A DNA stretch of 8,794 bases from Candidatus Thorarchaeota archaeon (GTDB lineage Archaea; Asgardarchaeota; Thorarchaeia; Thorarchaeales; Thorarchaeaceae). Of the stretch, positions 1-5,720 are shown piece by piece; the first letter of the stretch is position 1, and each line of letters starts with the position of its first letter. Both the position numbers and the translations under genes were made by a program. The DNA lies in the NCBI GenBank assembly GCA_016840245.1, contig JAEOST010000293.1, positions 1 to 8,794 of the forward strand, given 5' to 3'. The notes below the pieces were generated by a model. The model was not told where the DNA came from. It saw nothing but the letters and a program-made list of their open reading frames with translations, and did no database searches.

Positions 1-633
1 AGGTATGCTGATGACCCCCAAGAATATGTCCGTGCTCAGGCAAATCTGATCATTGACTACATGGAAGGTCGTGACCTCCGCTCACTTGCAATGCAGATTG
101 ATCAGCAGAATGCAATGATCAGAGCAGCAGCTGTGTCTGTTGATGCTCTCAAGGAGTATGTGGATAAGAATGTGGAGATGCTGAAGGTCTTCATCGCGGA
201 TGTGGTCAAAAAACTCCCAACTCCTGTGAAGTTCTCGACTGAGGGACGAGTTCGCAAGACAATGCAACTACATTTCGTCTGCAGCCAGCAGTCAGAACGC
301 TGCATCTATCCTGAGGACCGTCCGTTCATCACTGAAACAAAGGCGTGGAATAAGTGGTTAAAACTGGCAGTCTCTGTTGTGAAGCTTGGTAAAGCAGTGA
401 TATTCCCAACTGAAACAGGTGAGGCCATAGAAGCAGTCAAGGATGCATACGAATCATACAAGGCTGGAGATGATGAAGACTTCCTCACTTTCATCAGTGA
501 ACCATTCCTTACATCTGAGGAGCAAGACAACTTGGTCAACCAGTTGCGCGATGAAAGATTCTTTGAAGTCTTTGACTACGATTCTCAGACTGCAGGTTGG
601 GCATGTATGATGTGCAAACCGAAAGGAACCTAG
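1..633 (+). CDS. C-terminal part of a large multidomain protein, possibly Roco/LRR-GTPase-like (5' partial)
   Basis: The frame is open from base 1 with no stop, so the ATG at 61 is probably internal and the gene begins left of the window. 210 residues are visible. The first 75 or so are charged and helical, with heptad-like spacing suggesting a coiled coil (for example DALKEYVDKNVEMLKVFI). A compact domain follows. Its order is a strand (MQLHFVC), a Pro/Asp loop, a Trp-containing helix (WNKWLKLAVSVVKLGKAV), a helix with EAIEAVKDAYESY, and a final FLTSEEQDNLVNQL helix before a short Tyr/Trp/Cys end (AGWACMMCK). This order resembles the C-terminal region after ROC-COR or LRR modules in Roco-type and related multidomain signalling proteins. 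That match is from memory of the pattern, not a search. No GTPase or LRR motif lies in the visible part. A real coding region is near certain; the family is tentative. Confidence 0.8.
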   Translation, partial: RYADDPQEYVRAQANLIIDYMEGRDLRSLAMQIDQQNAMIRAAAVSVDALKEYVDKNVEMLKVFIADVVKKLPTPVKFSTEGRVRKTMQLHFVCSQQSERCIYPEDRPFITETKAWNKWLKLAVSVVKLGKAVIFPTETGEAIEAVKDAYESYKAGDDEDFLTFISEPFLTSEEQDNLVNQLRDERFFEVFDYDSQTAGWACMMCKPKGT

Positions 634-654
634 ACGTTGGCCTCTGAGAATAGG

Positions 655-663
655 CTATTTTAT
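655..663 (+). promoter_or_regulatory. Weak TATA-like element before the UPF0173 gene
   Basis: CTATTTTAT lies about 40 bases before the TTG start at 703, in the 69-base gap after the upstream stop. The spacing suits an archaeal TATA box with a short leader, but the match is imperfect and there is no clear BRE. The gene could also be read through from upstream. Confidence 0.25.
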
Positions 664-691
664 GAGGAAGAGCTGAGTGTATGTTTACCGT

Positions 692-697
692 AGGTGA
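692..697 (+). promoter_or_regulatory. Ribosome binding site fixing a TTG start
   Basis: AGGTGA matches the anti-Shine-Dalgarno end of archaeal 16S rRNA and ends 5 bases before TTG at 703. No in-frame ATG lies nearby that keeps the conserved N-terminal strand, so this site decides the unusual start. Confidence 0.7.
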
Positions 698-702
698 CGT
701 AA

Positions 703-1371
703 TTGACCATAACAATACGCTATTTGGGTCATGCAAGTTTTCAGATTAAAACAAAGGAAGAAAACATCTACATTGACCTCTATCGAGCAAAGAAGTATGT
801 TGAGCGATTGCCAGATGTTTCAGAAAAAGGGACTATCATTCTTGTCACTCATGCTCACAATGATCATTGTCATATGGAGTCTATCAAGAGTGTCAAAACA
901 AAAGACTCCACAGTGATTGCACCTGAGAATTGTGGGGAGAAAATCAAGGGCAAATTCCAACCAATTCAGATTGGTGAAGAGATTGAAATCCGAGGTGTCA
1001 GTATCAAAGCGGTGTATGCATACAATGTGTCACGAGAAAGGTCACCTGGAAATCCATTTCATCCAAAAGGATTTGGAGTGGGTTATATTCTCACTATTGA
1101 TGGAAAGACTATCTATCATACAGGAGACACAGATCTAATTCCTGAGATGAAGGAACTCGGACACATAGACGTAGCAATCTTACCTGTTGGTGATACCTAC
1201 ACAATGGATAACGCAGAAGCTGCGGATGCTACCAAGATAATTCAACCAAAAACAGTGGTTCCAATGCATACGTGGGACAAGGGCATAGAGAAATTCTCCG
1301 AGGCGCTTCAGGCTAATCCAGAGATAGTCATAATGGACATGAAAGAAGGAAATGGATTCATAGTCGCATAG
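703..1371 (+). CDS. UPF0173 / UlaG-like metal-dependent hydrolase (metallo-beta-lactamase fold)
   Basis: A 222-residue cytosolic protein of the usual family length. The N-terminal strand carries the UlaG-like YLGHASFQI (His10). The metal motif is THAHNDHC with His50, His52, Asp54 and His55. Further ligand positions are His120 in NPFHPKG, Asp142 in YHTGDTD and His189 in VPMHTW. The IDVAILPVGDTYTMDNAEAA segment is typical of the UPF0173 branch. All expected metal ligands are present, so it should be an active hydrolase, probably with two metal ions. The family includes L-ascorbate-6-phosphate lactonase-like and phosphodiesterase-like members, and the substrate cannot be read from sequence. It starts at TTG with an AGGTGA site 5 bases upstream. 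It stands alone on the plus strand and is convergent with the RAM-domain gene. Confidence 0.93.
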   Translation: MTITIRYLGHASFQIKTKEENIYIDLYRAKKYVERLPDVSEKGTIILVTHAHNDHCHMESIKSVKTKDSTVIAPENCGEKIKGKFQPIQIGEEIEIRGVSIKAVYAYNVSRERSPGNPFHPKGFGVGYILTIDGKTIYHTGDTDLIPEMKELGHIDVAILPVGDTYTMDNAEAADATKIIQPKTVVPMHTWDKGIEKFSEALQANPEIVIMDMKEGNGFIVA

Positions 1372-1464
1372 TGCCTACTGTGTTGGACGGAACGACTACT
1401 GAGTATGGATAATCTGGATGATTGGTGTTACTGGTCCGATAGTGGTCAGAGGGAATCTTGAAGT

Positions 1465-1479
1465 ATTCTAAAACAGAAT
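1465..1479. terminator. Small inverted repeat between convergent genes
   Basis: ATTCT, a 5-base loop, then AGAAT form a perfect 5-bp stem just beyond the stop of the minus-strand RAM gene. On that strand the loop reads GTTTT. It is too small and AT-rich for a strong terminator call; position is the main support. Confidence 0.2.
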
Positions 1480-1480
1480 C

Positions 1481-1705
1481 TTAGATGGCAACGCAGGTCT
1501 CTGTACGTATGACCCCTTTAACATCATGGATACTGTTGACAAACTTTCTGAAATCCAATCGAGATGGTAATTCAGCGTAAGCAATGATATCATATGGTCC
1601 AGTCACTATGTGAATCGTTTCTATCAAATCGATCTTCTCTATTGCTTTATAGACATCTTCTGCTGTACCGGCTTCTACCTGCATCAAGACAATTGCTGTC
1701 ACCAC
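1481..1705 (-). CDS. Stand-alone Lrp/AsnC ligand-binding (RAM) domain protein
   Basis: 74 residues, the size of a single RAM (Lrp_AsnC_ligand) domain with its beta-alpha-beta-beta-alpha-beta layout. It begins VTAIVLMQVEAG, then a helix (TAEDVYKAIEKI), the family's turn TGPYDIIAYAEL, a second helix (LDFRKFVNSI) and a last strand (GVIRTETCVAI). There is no helix-turn-helix, so it does not bind DNA by itself in the Lrp manner. In this family such proteins form dimers and higher oligomers that bind amino acids or similar effectors, and may modulate full-length Lrp paralogues. The frame can be extended upstream to an ATG at 1759. I prefer GTG at 1705 because GGAGG sits 8 bases before it and the domain begins exactly there. 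It lies 75 bases after the MBL gene and may be its distal operon partner. Confidence 0.85.
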   Translation of the reverse strand: MVTAIVLMQVEAGTAEDVYKAIEKIDLIETIHIVTGPYDIIAYAELPSRLDFRKFVNSIHDVKGVIRTETCVAI

Positions 1706-1713
1706 AGCTGTAT

Positions 1714-1718
1714 CCTCC
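1714..1718 (-). promoter_or_regulatory. Ribosome binding site deciding the GTG start of the RAM gene
   Basis: GGAGG on the minus strand, 8 bases before GTG at 1705. It falls inside the longer alternative reading frame (ATG at 1759), which argues that the longer form is not the true protein. Confidence 0.65.
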
Positions 1719-1780
1719 TTTAAACGGATTATGCTGCATACTAGGTATTCCTTGCACAAAAGTAATTCCCTACTCTGATT

Positions 1781-2548
1781 TTAGACTCGTTTGAACCAAC
1801 TGATAGCTGTTCTTCGGAACCATTTGTCTAATTCCACAGGAGGTACTCTTTCAGAAACAGTATAGACAAACTCTGGAATCTCCATTGTCCGAGGATCCTG
1901 TTTCTTCTCAACTGCCTCACGAATCGCTTCACGAAATTGCTTCATGAGGATGATATGTTTCTCCAGATCACTGATTTTGTTTAACACCGGACCGTGTCCT
2001 GGTACAATTTTCTTGGGTTTTAGTTCCTTGAAATGCTCCAGTACATCAATCCAACGGTTGGGGTCACTTTTGTATCCTGCAAAGAACAGGTAACCCTCAA
2101 AGATGAGGTCACCAGCAAAGATCACACGATTGTGAGGGAAGAACAGATAGCTAGAGTCACTAGTATGACCTCCCGAGTGATAGATTTCTAGGTTGAAATC
2201 GCCGTCTTGTATCATATACTCGTCCTTGAATACTTCCGTAGGAAGATGTGTGATACTTGTGAGAGACCTTACTTTAGTCGCAGTCTCTTTGGAGCTGATT
2301 ATTGAAGCATCATCAAACGCATCAAGTCCTTTTGCGTGGTCTGAATGATGATGGGTCAGTAGGACATATCGCACTTGCTTGTCAAAGTGGGTTTCAAGAC
2401 TACTACGAAACTCCTGACCCTTGCTGAAGTTGTGAGTTGTGTCCACTGCAACCAAGAAGTCTTGAAGGCAGATTCCTCCAACATTTCCACCACTCCAGCC
2501 ATTGGTTATGGCAACAACATTGTCTGTAAGTATCTCCAACTCAACCAT
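1781..2548 (-). CDS. Metallo-beta-lactamase-fold hydrolase (glyoxalase II-like superfamily)
   Basis: 255 residues from the preferred ATG. The motif order is classical: LLTHHHSDHAKG (His66, His68, Asp70, His71), GGHTSDSS (His128), FAGDLIF (Asp147) and VPGHGPV (His185). This is the full metal set for a di-metal hydrolase. The C-terminal 60 residues are helical (ILMKQFREAIREAVEKK and ELDKWFRRTAISWF), as in many MBL-fold thioesterase, lactonase or quinoprotein-relay-like proteins. The substrate is unknown. An upstream ATG at 2563 would add MVKLT, but GGTGA at 2557-2561 lies 8 bases before the ATG at 2548, so the shorter start is preferred. It lies 21 bases after the acyltransferase stop (6 with the longer start), which strongly suggests one transcript. 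It is unlike the other MBL-fold gene at 703-1371 outside the metal motif. Confidence 0.92.
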   Translation of the reverse strand: MVELEILTDNVVAITNGWSGGNVGGICLQDFLVAVDTTHNFSKGQEFRSSLETHFDKQVRYVLLTHHHSDHAKGLDAFDDASIISSKETATKVRSLTSITHLPTEVFKDEYMIQDGDFNLEIYHSGGHTSDSSYLFFPHNRVIFAGDLIFEGYLFFAGYKSDPNRWIDVLEHFKELKPKKIVPGHGPVLNKISDLEKHIILMKQFREAIREAVEKKQDPRTMEIPEFVYTVSERVPPVELDKWFRRTAISWFKRV

Positions 2549-2556
2549 CGTTAGTT

Positions 2557-2561
2557 TCACC
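2557..2561 (-). promoter_or_regulatory. Ribosome binding site favouring the inner ATG of the MBL gene
   Basis: GGTGA on the minus strand, 8 bases before ATG at 2548. It overlaps the last base of the alternative ATG at 2563, so use of that outer start would mask the site. Confidence 0.55.
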
Positions 2562-2569
2562 ATTATCCA

Positions 2570-3562
2570 TCATTCAAAGCCAATCTCTTCATAATCGTTC
2601 TCGCAGGGAGGCCCGAAGGAAGCATGCATCTTATGCATTCCAAGACTAGCAGCCCAAGACCAAGTCGTACCTGCATCTTTACCATCTTCCAGCCAGTGAC
2701 AGCATACACCCCTATCGTGAGTGCCTAATACTTCTTGAGCATCTATTAGACCAATATTGCCCTTTCGTTCTGCGTACCAATCCCGAACGCGGCGCTCTCG
2801 TTCATATGTCCAATCAAACTCAATATCCAAGTTCTCAAACTCTTGCATCTCCTCGCAGAGGTAATGTGTCGTTGCAATGATTAGACCATCCTCTGGTTCA
2901 CCTATGACTACCTTATCAGGACTCACTTCAGCCCGTGCCATAGCCCCTCCCGCATCTGCAATCAAGAGCGTGTATCCGGAGATGTGTGGTATCTTCTTCA
3001 GGTATTTTGTAGCCTCCTCTGTAGTTGCAAAATGGTCCAGCATCCATCTCGCAGCTACATTAGCTGCGATACCAGGCTTTGGTTTGATAGTATTTCTAGG
3101 AACCAGAGTCACACCTATTGCAAGACCCGCCTCATTAATCCCACCAGCAGACAGACCAGGGGTCTCTACAAACTGAAGACTTCTCATTGATCCAGTTGGA
3201 TTTGAGTCTAAGACTGTCGCATAGGTCAATATCGACATCATCCAGTCATGATTCCGTCCAAAGATTGGCAAACCATCTTTAGTCATCTCACCAGATACTG
3301 CAAGCACAGTACATTGCCCATGATAGTCATAGGCAAGAGCCTCAGCGAACAGTGACTCGATCTTCCATCCTGCACTGCTGGATGCAGCATGTAACGCATC
3401 CAATAGTCCAGGGGCATGTTTCTTAACGGCCTCTGAGCATTCAATAGCGAATGTCCTCTTAGAGTCCAACACCTCTGGAAGAATGTGACCTGCTTTTTTG
3501 TGAATTAATCCCAGTCGCATCCCAATATCAGAATAATCGCCTTTTACTCGTTCGCATCTCAT
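2570..3562 (-). CDS. C45/AAT-family Ntn-hydrolase: acyl-CoA:6-aminopenicillanate acyltransferase-like protein
   Basis: 330 residues, the family's usual length. It opens with the family's KGDYSDIGMRLG. The Ntn nucleophile is Cys84 in HGQCTVLAV, followed by the hallmark DGLPIFGRNHDW (about 96-107) and GINEAGLAIG (141-150). The C-terminus has RGVCCH and the typical ending FGPPCENDYEEI. By family precedent the chain cleaves itself just before Cys84 to expose an N-terminal nucleophile that hydrolyses or transfers an acyl group on an amide. The residue before the Cys is Gln, whereas fungal penicillin acyltransferase has Gly. Relatives include N-acylethanolamine and ceramide amidases, so a penicillin substrate is not implied. 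No signal peptide is seen, so it is probably cytosolic. The ATG has GGTGA 6 bases upstream. It is first in a leftward cluster with the MBL hydrolase. Confidence 0.92.
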   Translation of the reverse strand: MRCERVKGDYSDIGMRLGLIHKKAGHILPEVLDSKRTFAIECSEAVKKHAPGLLDALHAASSSAGWKIESLFAEALAYDYHGQCTVLAVSGEMTKDGLPIFGRNHDWMMSILTYATVLDSNPTGSMRSLQFVETPGLSAGGINEAGLAIGVTLVPRNTIKPKPGIAANVAARWMLDHFATTEEATKYLKKIPHISGYTLLIADAGGAMARAEVSPDKVVIGEPEDGLIIATTHYLCEEMQEFENLDIEFDWTYERERRVRDWYAERKGNIGLIDAQEVLGTHDRGVCCHWLEDGKDAGTTWSWAASLGMHKMHASFGPPCENDYEEIGFE

Positions 3563-3568
3563 ATCTAT

Positions 3569-3573
3569 TCACC
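3569..3573 (-). promoter_or_regulatory. Ribosome binding site of the acyltransferase gene
   Basis: GGTGA on the minus strand, 6 bases before ATG at 3562, a textbook archaeal spacing. Confidence 0.65.
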
Positions 3574-3645
3574 ACGATATGACAAAATATCTCTCGGATA
3601 ATAAGGGTTATGAGCTGCGCAAATGGATAAAATAGGATTATGGGT

Positions 3646-3655
3646 AATTTAAATT
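3646..3655. promoter_or_regulatory. Palindromic AT-rich element in the divergent control region
   Basis: AATTTAAATT is a perfect 10-base palindrome between the divergent acyltransferase and DUF3795 genes. It could be the TATA element for the minus-strand cluster (about 85 bases from its ATG) or an operator half shared by both. Another minus-strand candidate is CTATTTTATCC near 3627-3637. The sequence does not decide between them. Confidence 0.3.
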
Positions 3656-3677
3656 GGCAGAGAAGCCTTCTAACTGA

Positions 3678-3688
3678 TTTTAAATATA
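3678..3688 (+). promoter_or_regulatory. TATA box for the DUF3795 gene
   Basis: TTTTAAATATA is close to the archaeal TATA consensus and is the best such match in the window. Transcription would start about 25 bases downstream (near 3711), leaving a leader of roughly 55 bases before the ATG at 3767. Confidence 0.5.
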
Positions 3689-3754
3689 GGCAATTTCTGC
3701 TCGAAGAAATAGGTCTGTATTTGGTCACTTTTCTGTAAAAATATGATAGAGAAA

Positions 3755-3758
3755 GGAG
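3755..3758 (+). promoter_or_regulatory. Ribosome binding site deciding the start of the DUF3795 gene
   Basis: GGAG within AAAGGAGAA, 8 bases before ATG at 3767. It lies inside the longer alternative frame starting at 3743, so the inner ATG is preferred. Confidence 0.65.
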
Positions 3759-3766
3759 AAGCCATA

Positions 3767-4219
3767 ATGAACTATGAAGAAATCGTAGAAATCCTAGCAC
3801 CTTGTGGCTTGAATTGTCAGAAGTGTGTAGCATATTCAAAGGGCCATGTGAAACACGCTGCTCAGAAACTCGACTCGTTTCTTGGTAACTTTGATAGTTA
3901 TGCAGAGAGATATTCCAACTTCTATCCAGTATTCAAGAACTATCAAGCCTTCAAGGACATGCTTGCATACTTCTCAGAAGCAGACTGCAAGGGATGCAGA
4001 GAGGGACATTGTAAATACCCAGACTGTCAAGTTGCCTCATGCAACGAATTGAAAGAAAAGGTAATGGACTATTGCTTCCAATGTGATAGTTTCCCTTGTG
4101 AGAAACACGGACTTCATGCAGACTTAGAACGTAGATGGAGAGAGAGGAATCTCAGGATGCGAGAGATTGGGGTGAATGCCTACTACGACGAGTCCAAAGA
4201 CGTTCCAAGATATCAGTGA
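3767..4219 (+). CDS. DUF3795 family Cys-rich protein
   Basis: 150 residues with 11 cysteines. The N-terminal LAPCGLNCQKCVAY (Cys13, 17, 20) is the hallmark of DUF3795. A second cluster follows at about residues 74-111 (ADCKGCREGHC, PDCQVASC, YCFQCDSFPCEKH). The spacing suggests bound zinc or an iron-sulfur cluster. The function of the family is not established, and no enzyme motif is visible. The C-terminal 35 residues are charged and helical, ending YYDESKDVPRYQ. The size fits the family, so the protein appears complete. An upstream ATG at 3743 would add eight residues, but GGAG before 3767 favours the inner start. It is a single gene, divergent from the acyltransferase cluster, with a near-consensus TATA box about 80 bases upstream. 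Confidence 0.9.
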   Translation: MNYEEIVEILAPCGLNCQKCVAYSKGHVKHAAQKLDSFLGNFDSYAERYSNFYPVFKNYQAFKDMLAYFSEADCKGCREGHCKYPDCQVASCNELKEKVMDYCFQCDSFPCEKHGLHADLERRWRERNLRMREIGVNAYYDESKDVPRYQ

Positions 4220-4225
4220 GTGTGA

Positions 4226-4583
4226 CTATTCAACAACAAGTTTTCTGGAGAACTCCAGTGAAGGTTGTTCAGGGTCATCATGTACATGACGGTTCCAATA
4301 GAGCTCATCACAGAATTTTCCAGAGAAGAGGGTCTGTGTTCGCCTCATTCTATCTGTAAGCCAATAATGCACCTTGAAGTCGCTGCTTGAAGCCCTCACC
4401 ATCCTCTTTGAGCCTCTTCCTGACCAATTTCCAAGTAGCTGCACAATTCTTGTAGTCCACACTCAGCATATCGTGAATTATCTCGTTAATTGCGTCCCTG
4501 TTTTCCTTTGTAACTAAGACTTCAAGGTCGTTAAACAACTCAATCATTCTGGAATTCTTGAAGTAACAGGTCATTTGTATCAC
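4226..4583 (-). pseudogene. Possible frameshifted small gene, unknown function
   Basis: Two minus-strand frames abut. The first (4583 or 4547 down to 4350) encodes a charged helical stretch, including NRDAINEIIHDML and TWKLVRKRLKEDGEGFKQRL, and stops at TAG after ALLAYR. The second takes over in the other frame, with an ATG at 4348 that immediately follows that stop, and gives 40 residues (MRRTQTLFSGKFCDELYW then RHVHDDPEQPSLEF) ending at 4226. Both have coding-like composition, and neither has a convincing Shine-Dalgarno site at its own ATG. A single-base shift near 4350-4360 would join them into one protein of about 105-118 residues. Alternatives are a genuine two-gene stop-start pair, a sequencing error, or chance frames. 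I do not recognise the family. The 5' end may be leaderless, with TTTAAA at 4607-4612 acting as a TATA box. Confidence 0.4.
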
Positions 4584-4737
4584 GTTTCTATTGATTTCAA
4601 ATGCCCTTTAAACTTCGTTGCTATGTGTACCCGATTAATCGTGCTCCACTGATATCAGGGACCTATCTCCTCAAGCAACCATTGACAGATCTTCTTCATG
4701 AAGTCCCACTCGTTCAAGCATGTGAATGCTCAGTCAA
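4584..4737. other. Gene-poor stretch with one tiny minus-strand reading frame
   Basis: No intact gene is seen between the membrane-protein stop and the broken gene. On the minus strand, 4717 down to 4655 reads 20 residues from a TTG (NEWDFMKKICQWLLEEIGP after the start) and then stops. It looks protein-like but has no ribosome binding site. It may be a remnant of the same decayed locus or chance. Confidence 0.3.
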
Positions 4738-5589
4738 TCACGATAGCTTGAGATCAGCCTCGGTTAGTTTTCCAACTGTTGGCAATCCCTTCCTGAGATA
4801 GTTCACACCCAATTTGGAATATACAAGATATCCAGGGATTGTCTGCAGCATGAAGAACATGGGAATGAGGAGTGTGAAAAGCATGTCTTCATACCTGACA
4901 CCACCAGTATTCCAGAATACTAAGAATACAGAGGCAAGGAAGAGAAAAGAAGATACTCCAGCATATCCCTTCAGATATCCCTTGTATCTGAGATATGTCG
5001 GTTCTACCTCATAGAGGTGTGCCTCATCGATTTCTGGTAGGTTATATTGTAGGAGTCCTGCATCTTCCAAAAGCCAAGATGCAGCTAGTAACCCAAATGC
5101 AATAGGAGCAATCAACCCAGCGAGGCCCATTATGACCGGGGGTGTCATTAGTGCGGTGCCAGCTTCAGAGAGGAACTCGGTATATTGCTCTGATGTCATG
5201 AATAGCTGAGGGTCTGCACTATTGATTACTGCTGAAATAAGTCCAAGAATAAGAAATGCAGTGAGAAAGGCTCGTCCGAACCATCGCCTTAGACTGAGTC
5301 GATTCTGATTGATGTCAACGTAGGCATCTTTGTACCCGCCCATCACTATCTTCTTGAAGCTCATGTAGAGTGGGACAATGATTCTAGGCAACAATAGACC
5401 AGTAAGAATAGATCCAACCATAGGTATCACTAGAACAACTAACAAGAAGTAGTAGGGTCCAGGGACTTGAAAAAGTGGAATCAATGATTCCATATCCATA
5501 TTGCTAAATGCCAAGTAGAGGCTAAATGCTAGTCCTATGATAGTTAGTATTCCAAGAACCAATAAAGAACTTCGATTATTCTCACTCAT
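4738..5589 (-). CDS. Six-helix integral membrane protein, unknown function
   Basis: 283 residues with about six hydrophobic segments: roughly 9-28, 46-70, 107-123, 151-174, 210-227 and 236-258. Basic residues cluster between segments 2 and 3 (around SFKKIVMGGYKD and LSLRRWFGR) and near the C-terminus, which suggests those parts face the cytoplasm. An acidic, Tyr-rich loop (LPEIDEAHLYEVEPTYLRYKG, about 184-204) precedes segment 5. No transporter, protease or enzyme signature is visible, and I do not recognise the family. The ATG at 5589 has GAGGT 7 bases upstream. It is divergent from the phosphotransferase gene and is the only gene on its strand between two plus-strand genes, apart from the broken frames downstream. 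It is a real gene with high confidence and a function I cannot state. Confidence 0.88.
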   Translation of the reverse strand: MSENNRSSLLVLGILTIIGLAFSLYLAFSNMDMESLIPLFQVPGPYYFLLVVLVIPMVGSILTGLLLPRIIVPLYMSFKKIVMGGYKDAYVDINQNRLSLRRWFGRAFLTAFLILGLISAVINSADPQLFMTSEQYTEFLSEAGTALMTPPVIMGLAGLIAPIAFGLLAASWLLEDAGLLQYNLPEIDEAHLYEVEPTYLRYKGYLKGYAGVSSFLFLASVFLVFWNTGGVRYEDMLFTLLIPMFFMLQTIPGYLVYSKLGVNYLRKGLPTVGKLTEADLKLS

Positions 5590-5596
5590 TGCCTAT

Positions 5597-5601
5597 ACCT
5601 C
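5597..5601 (-). promoter_or_regulatory. Ribosome binding site of the membrane protein gene
   Basis: GAGGT on the minus strand, 7 bases before ATG at 5589. Confidence 0.55.
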
Positions 5602-5642
5602 GTGTCATCTACAAGAACATAACCAACAGAAAAAGAAATGTG

Positions 5643-5660
5643 GGGTAAATTGATTTAATC
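5643..5660. promoter_or_regulatory. AT-rich segment in a divergent promoter region
   Basis: GGTAAATTGATTTAATC lies midway in the 131-base gap between the divergent membrane-protein and phosphotransferase genes. It offers weak TATA-like matches on both strands. It is the only AT-rich patch of this kind in the gap, but neither match is close to consensus. Confidence 0.25.
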
Positions 5661-5720
5661 TTCCGGGACAGACCTGAGATTTTTCAATACGTAGGACAAA
5701 GGGTTGATATTGATGACCAT

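Noticed and set aside
1372..1480. tRNA or small RNA in the convergent gap
   Set aside because: No cloverleaf, GTTCRANNC T-loop or strong structure is seen beyond a 5-bp inverted repeat.
1706..1759. ATG at 1759 as start of the RAM protein
   Set aside because: The extra 18 residues lie before the domain and contain the GGAGG site that serves the GTG at 1705.
1594..1794. 66-residue plus-strand frame opposite the RAM gene
   Set aside because: It is antisense to a well-supported gene, with biased Leu/Ser composition typical of a shadow frame.
1781..3562. Beta-lactam synthesis or resistance cassette
   Set aside because: The two family names suggest it, but both families are broad, the AAT-like protein lacks the Gly-Cys cleavage context, and no other beta-lactam genes are nearby.
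3528..3839. 103-residue minus-strand frame across the divergent control region
   Set aside because: It overlaps the starts of both flanking genes and the TATA box, has low-complexity hydrophobic content, and has no ribosome site.
4601..4801. 66-residue plus-strand frame
   Set aside because: Its last third is antisense to the end of the membrane protein, and it has no Shine-Dalgarno site or recognisable motif.
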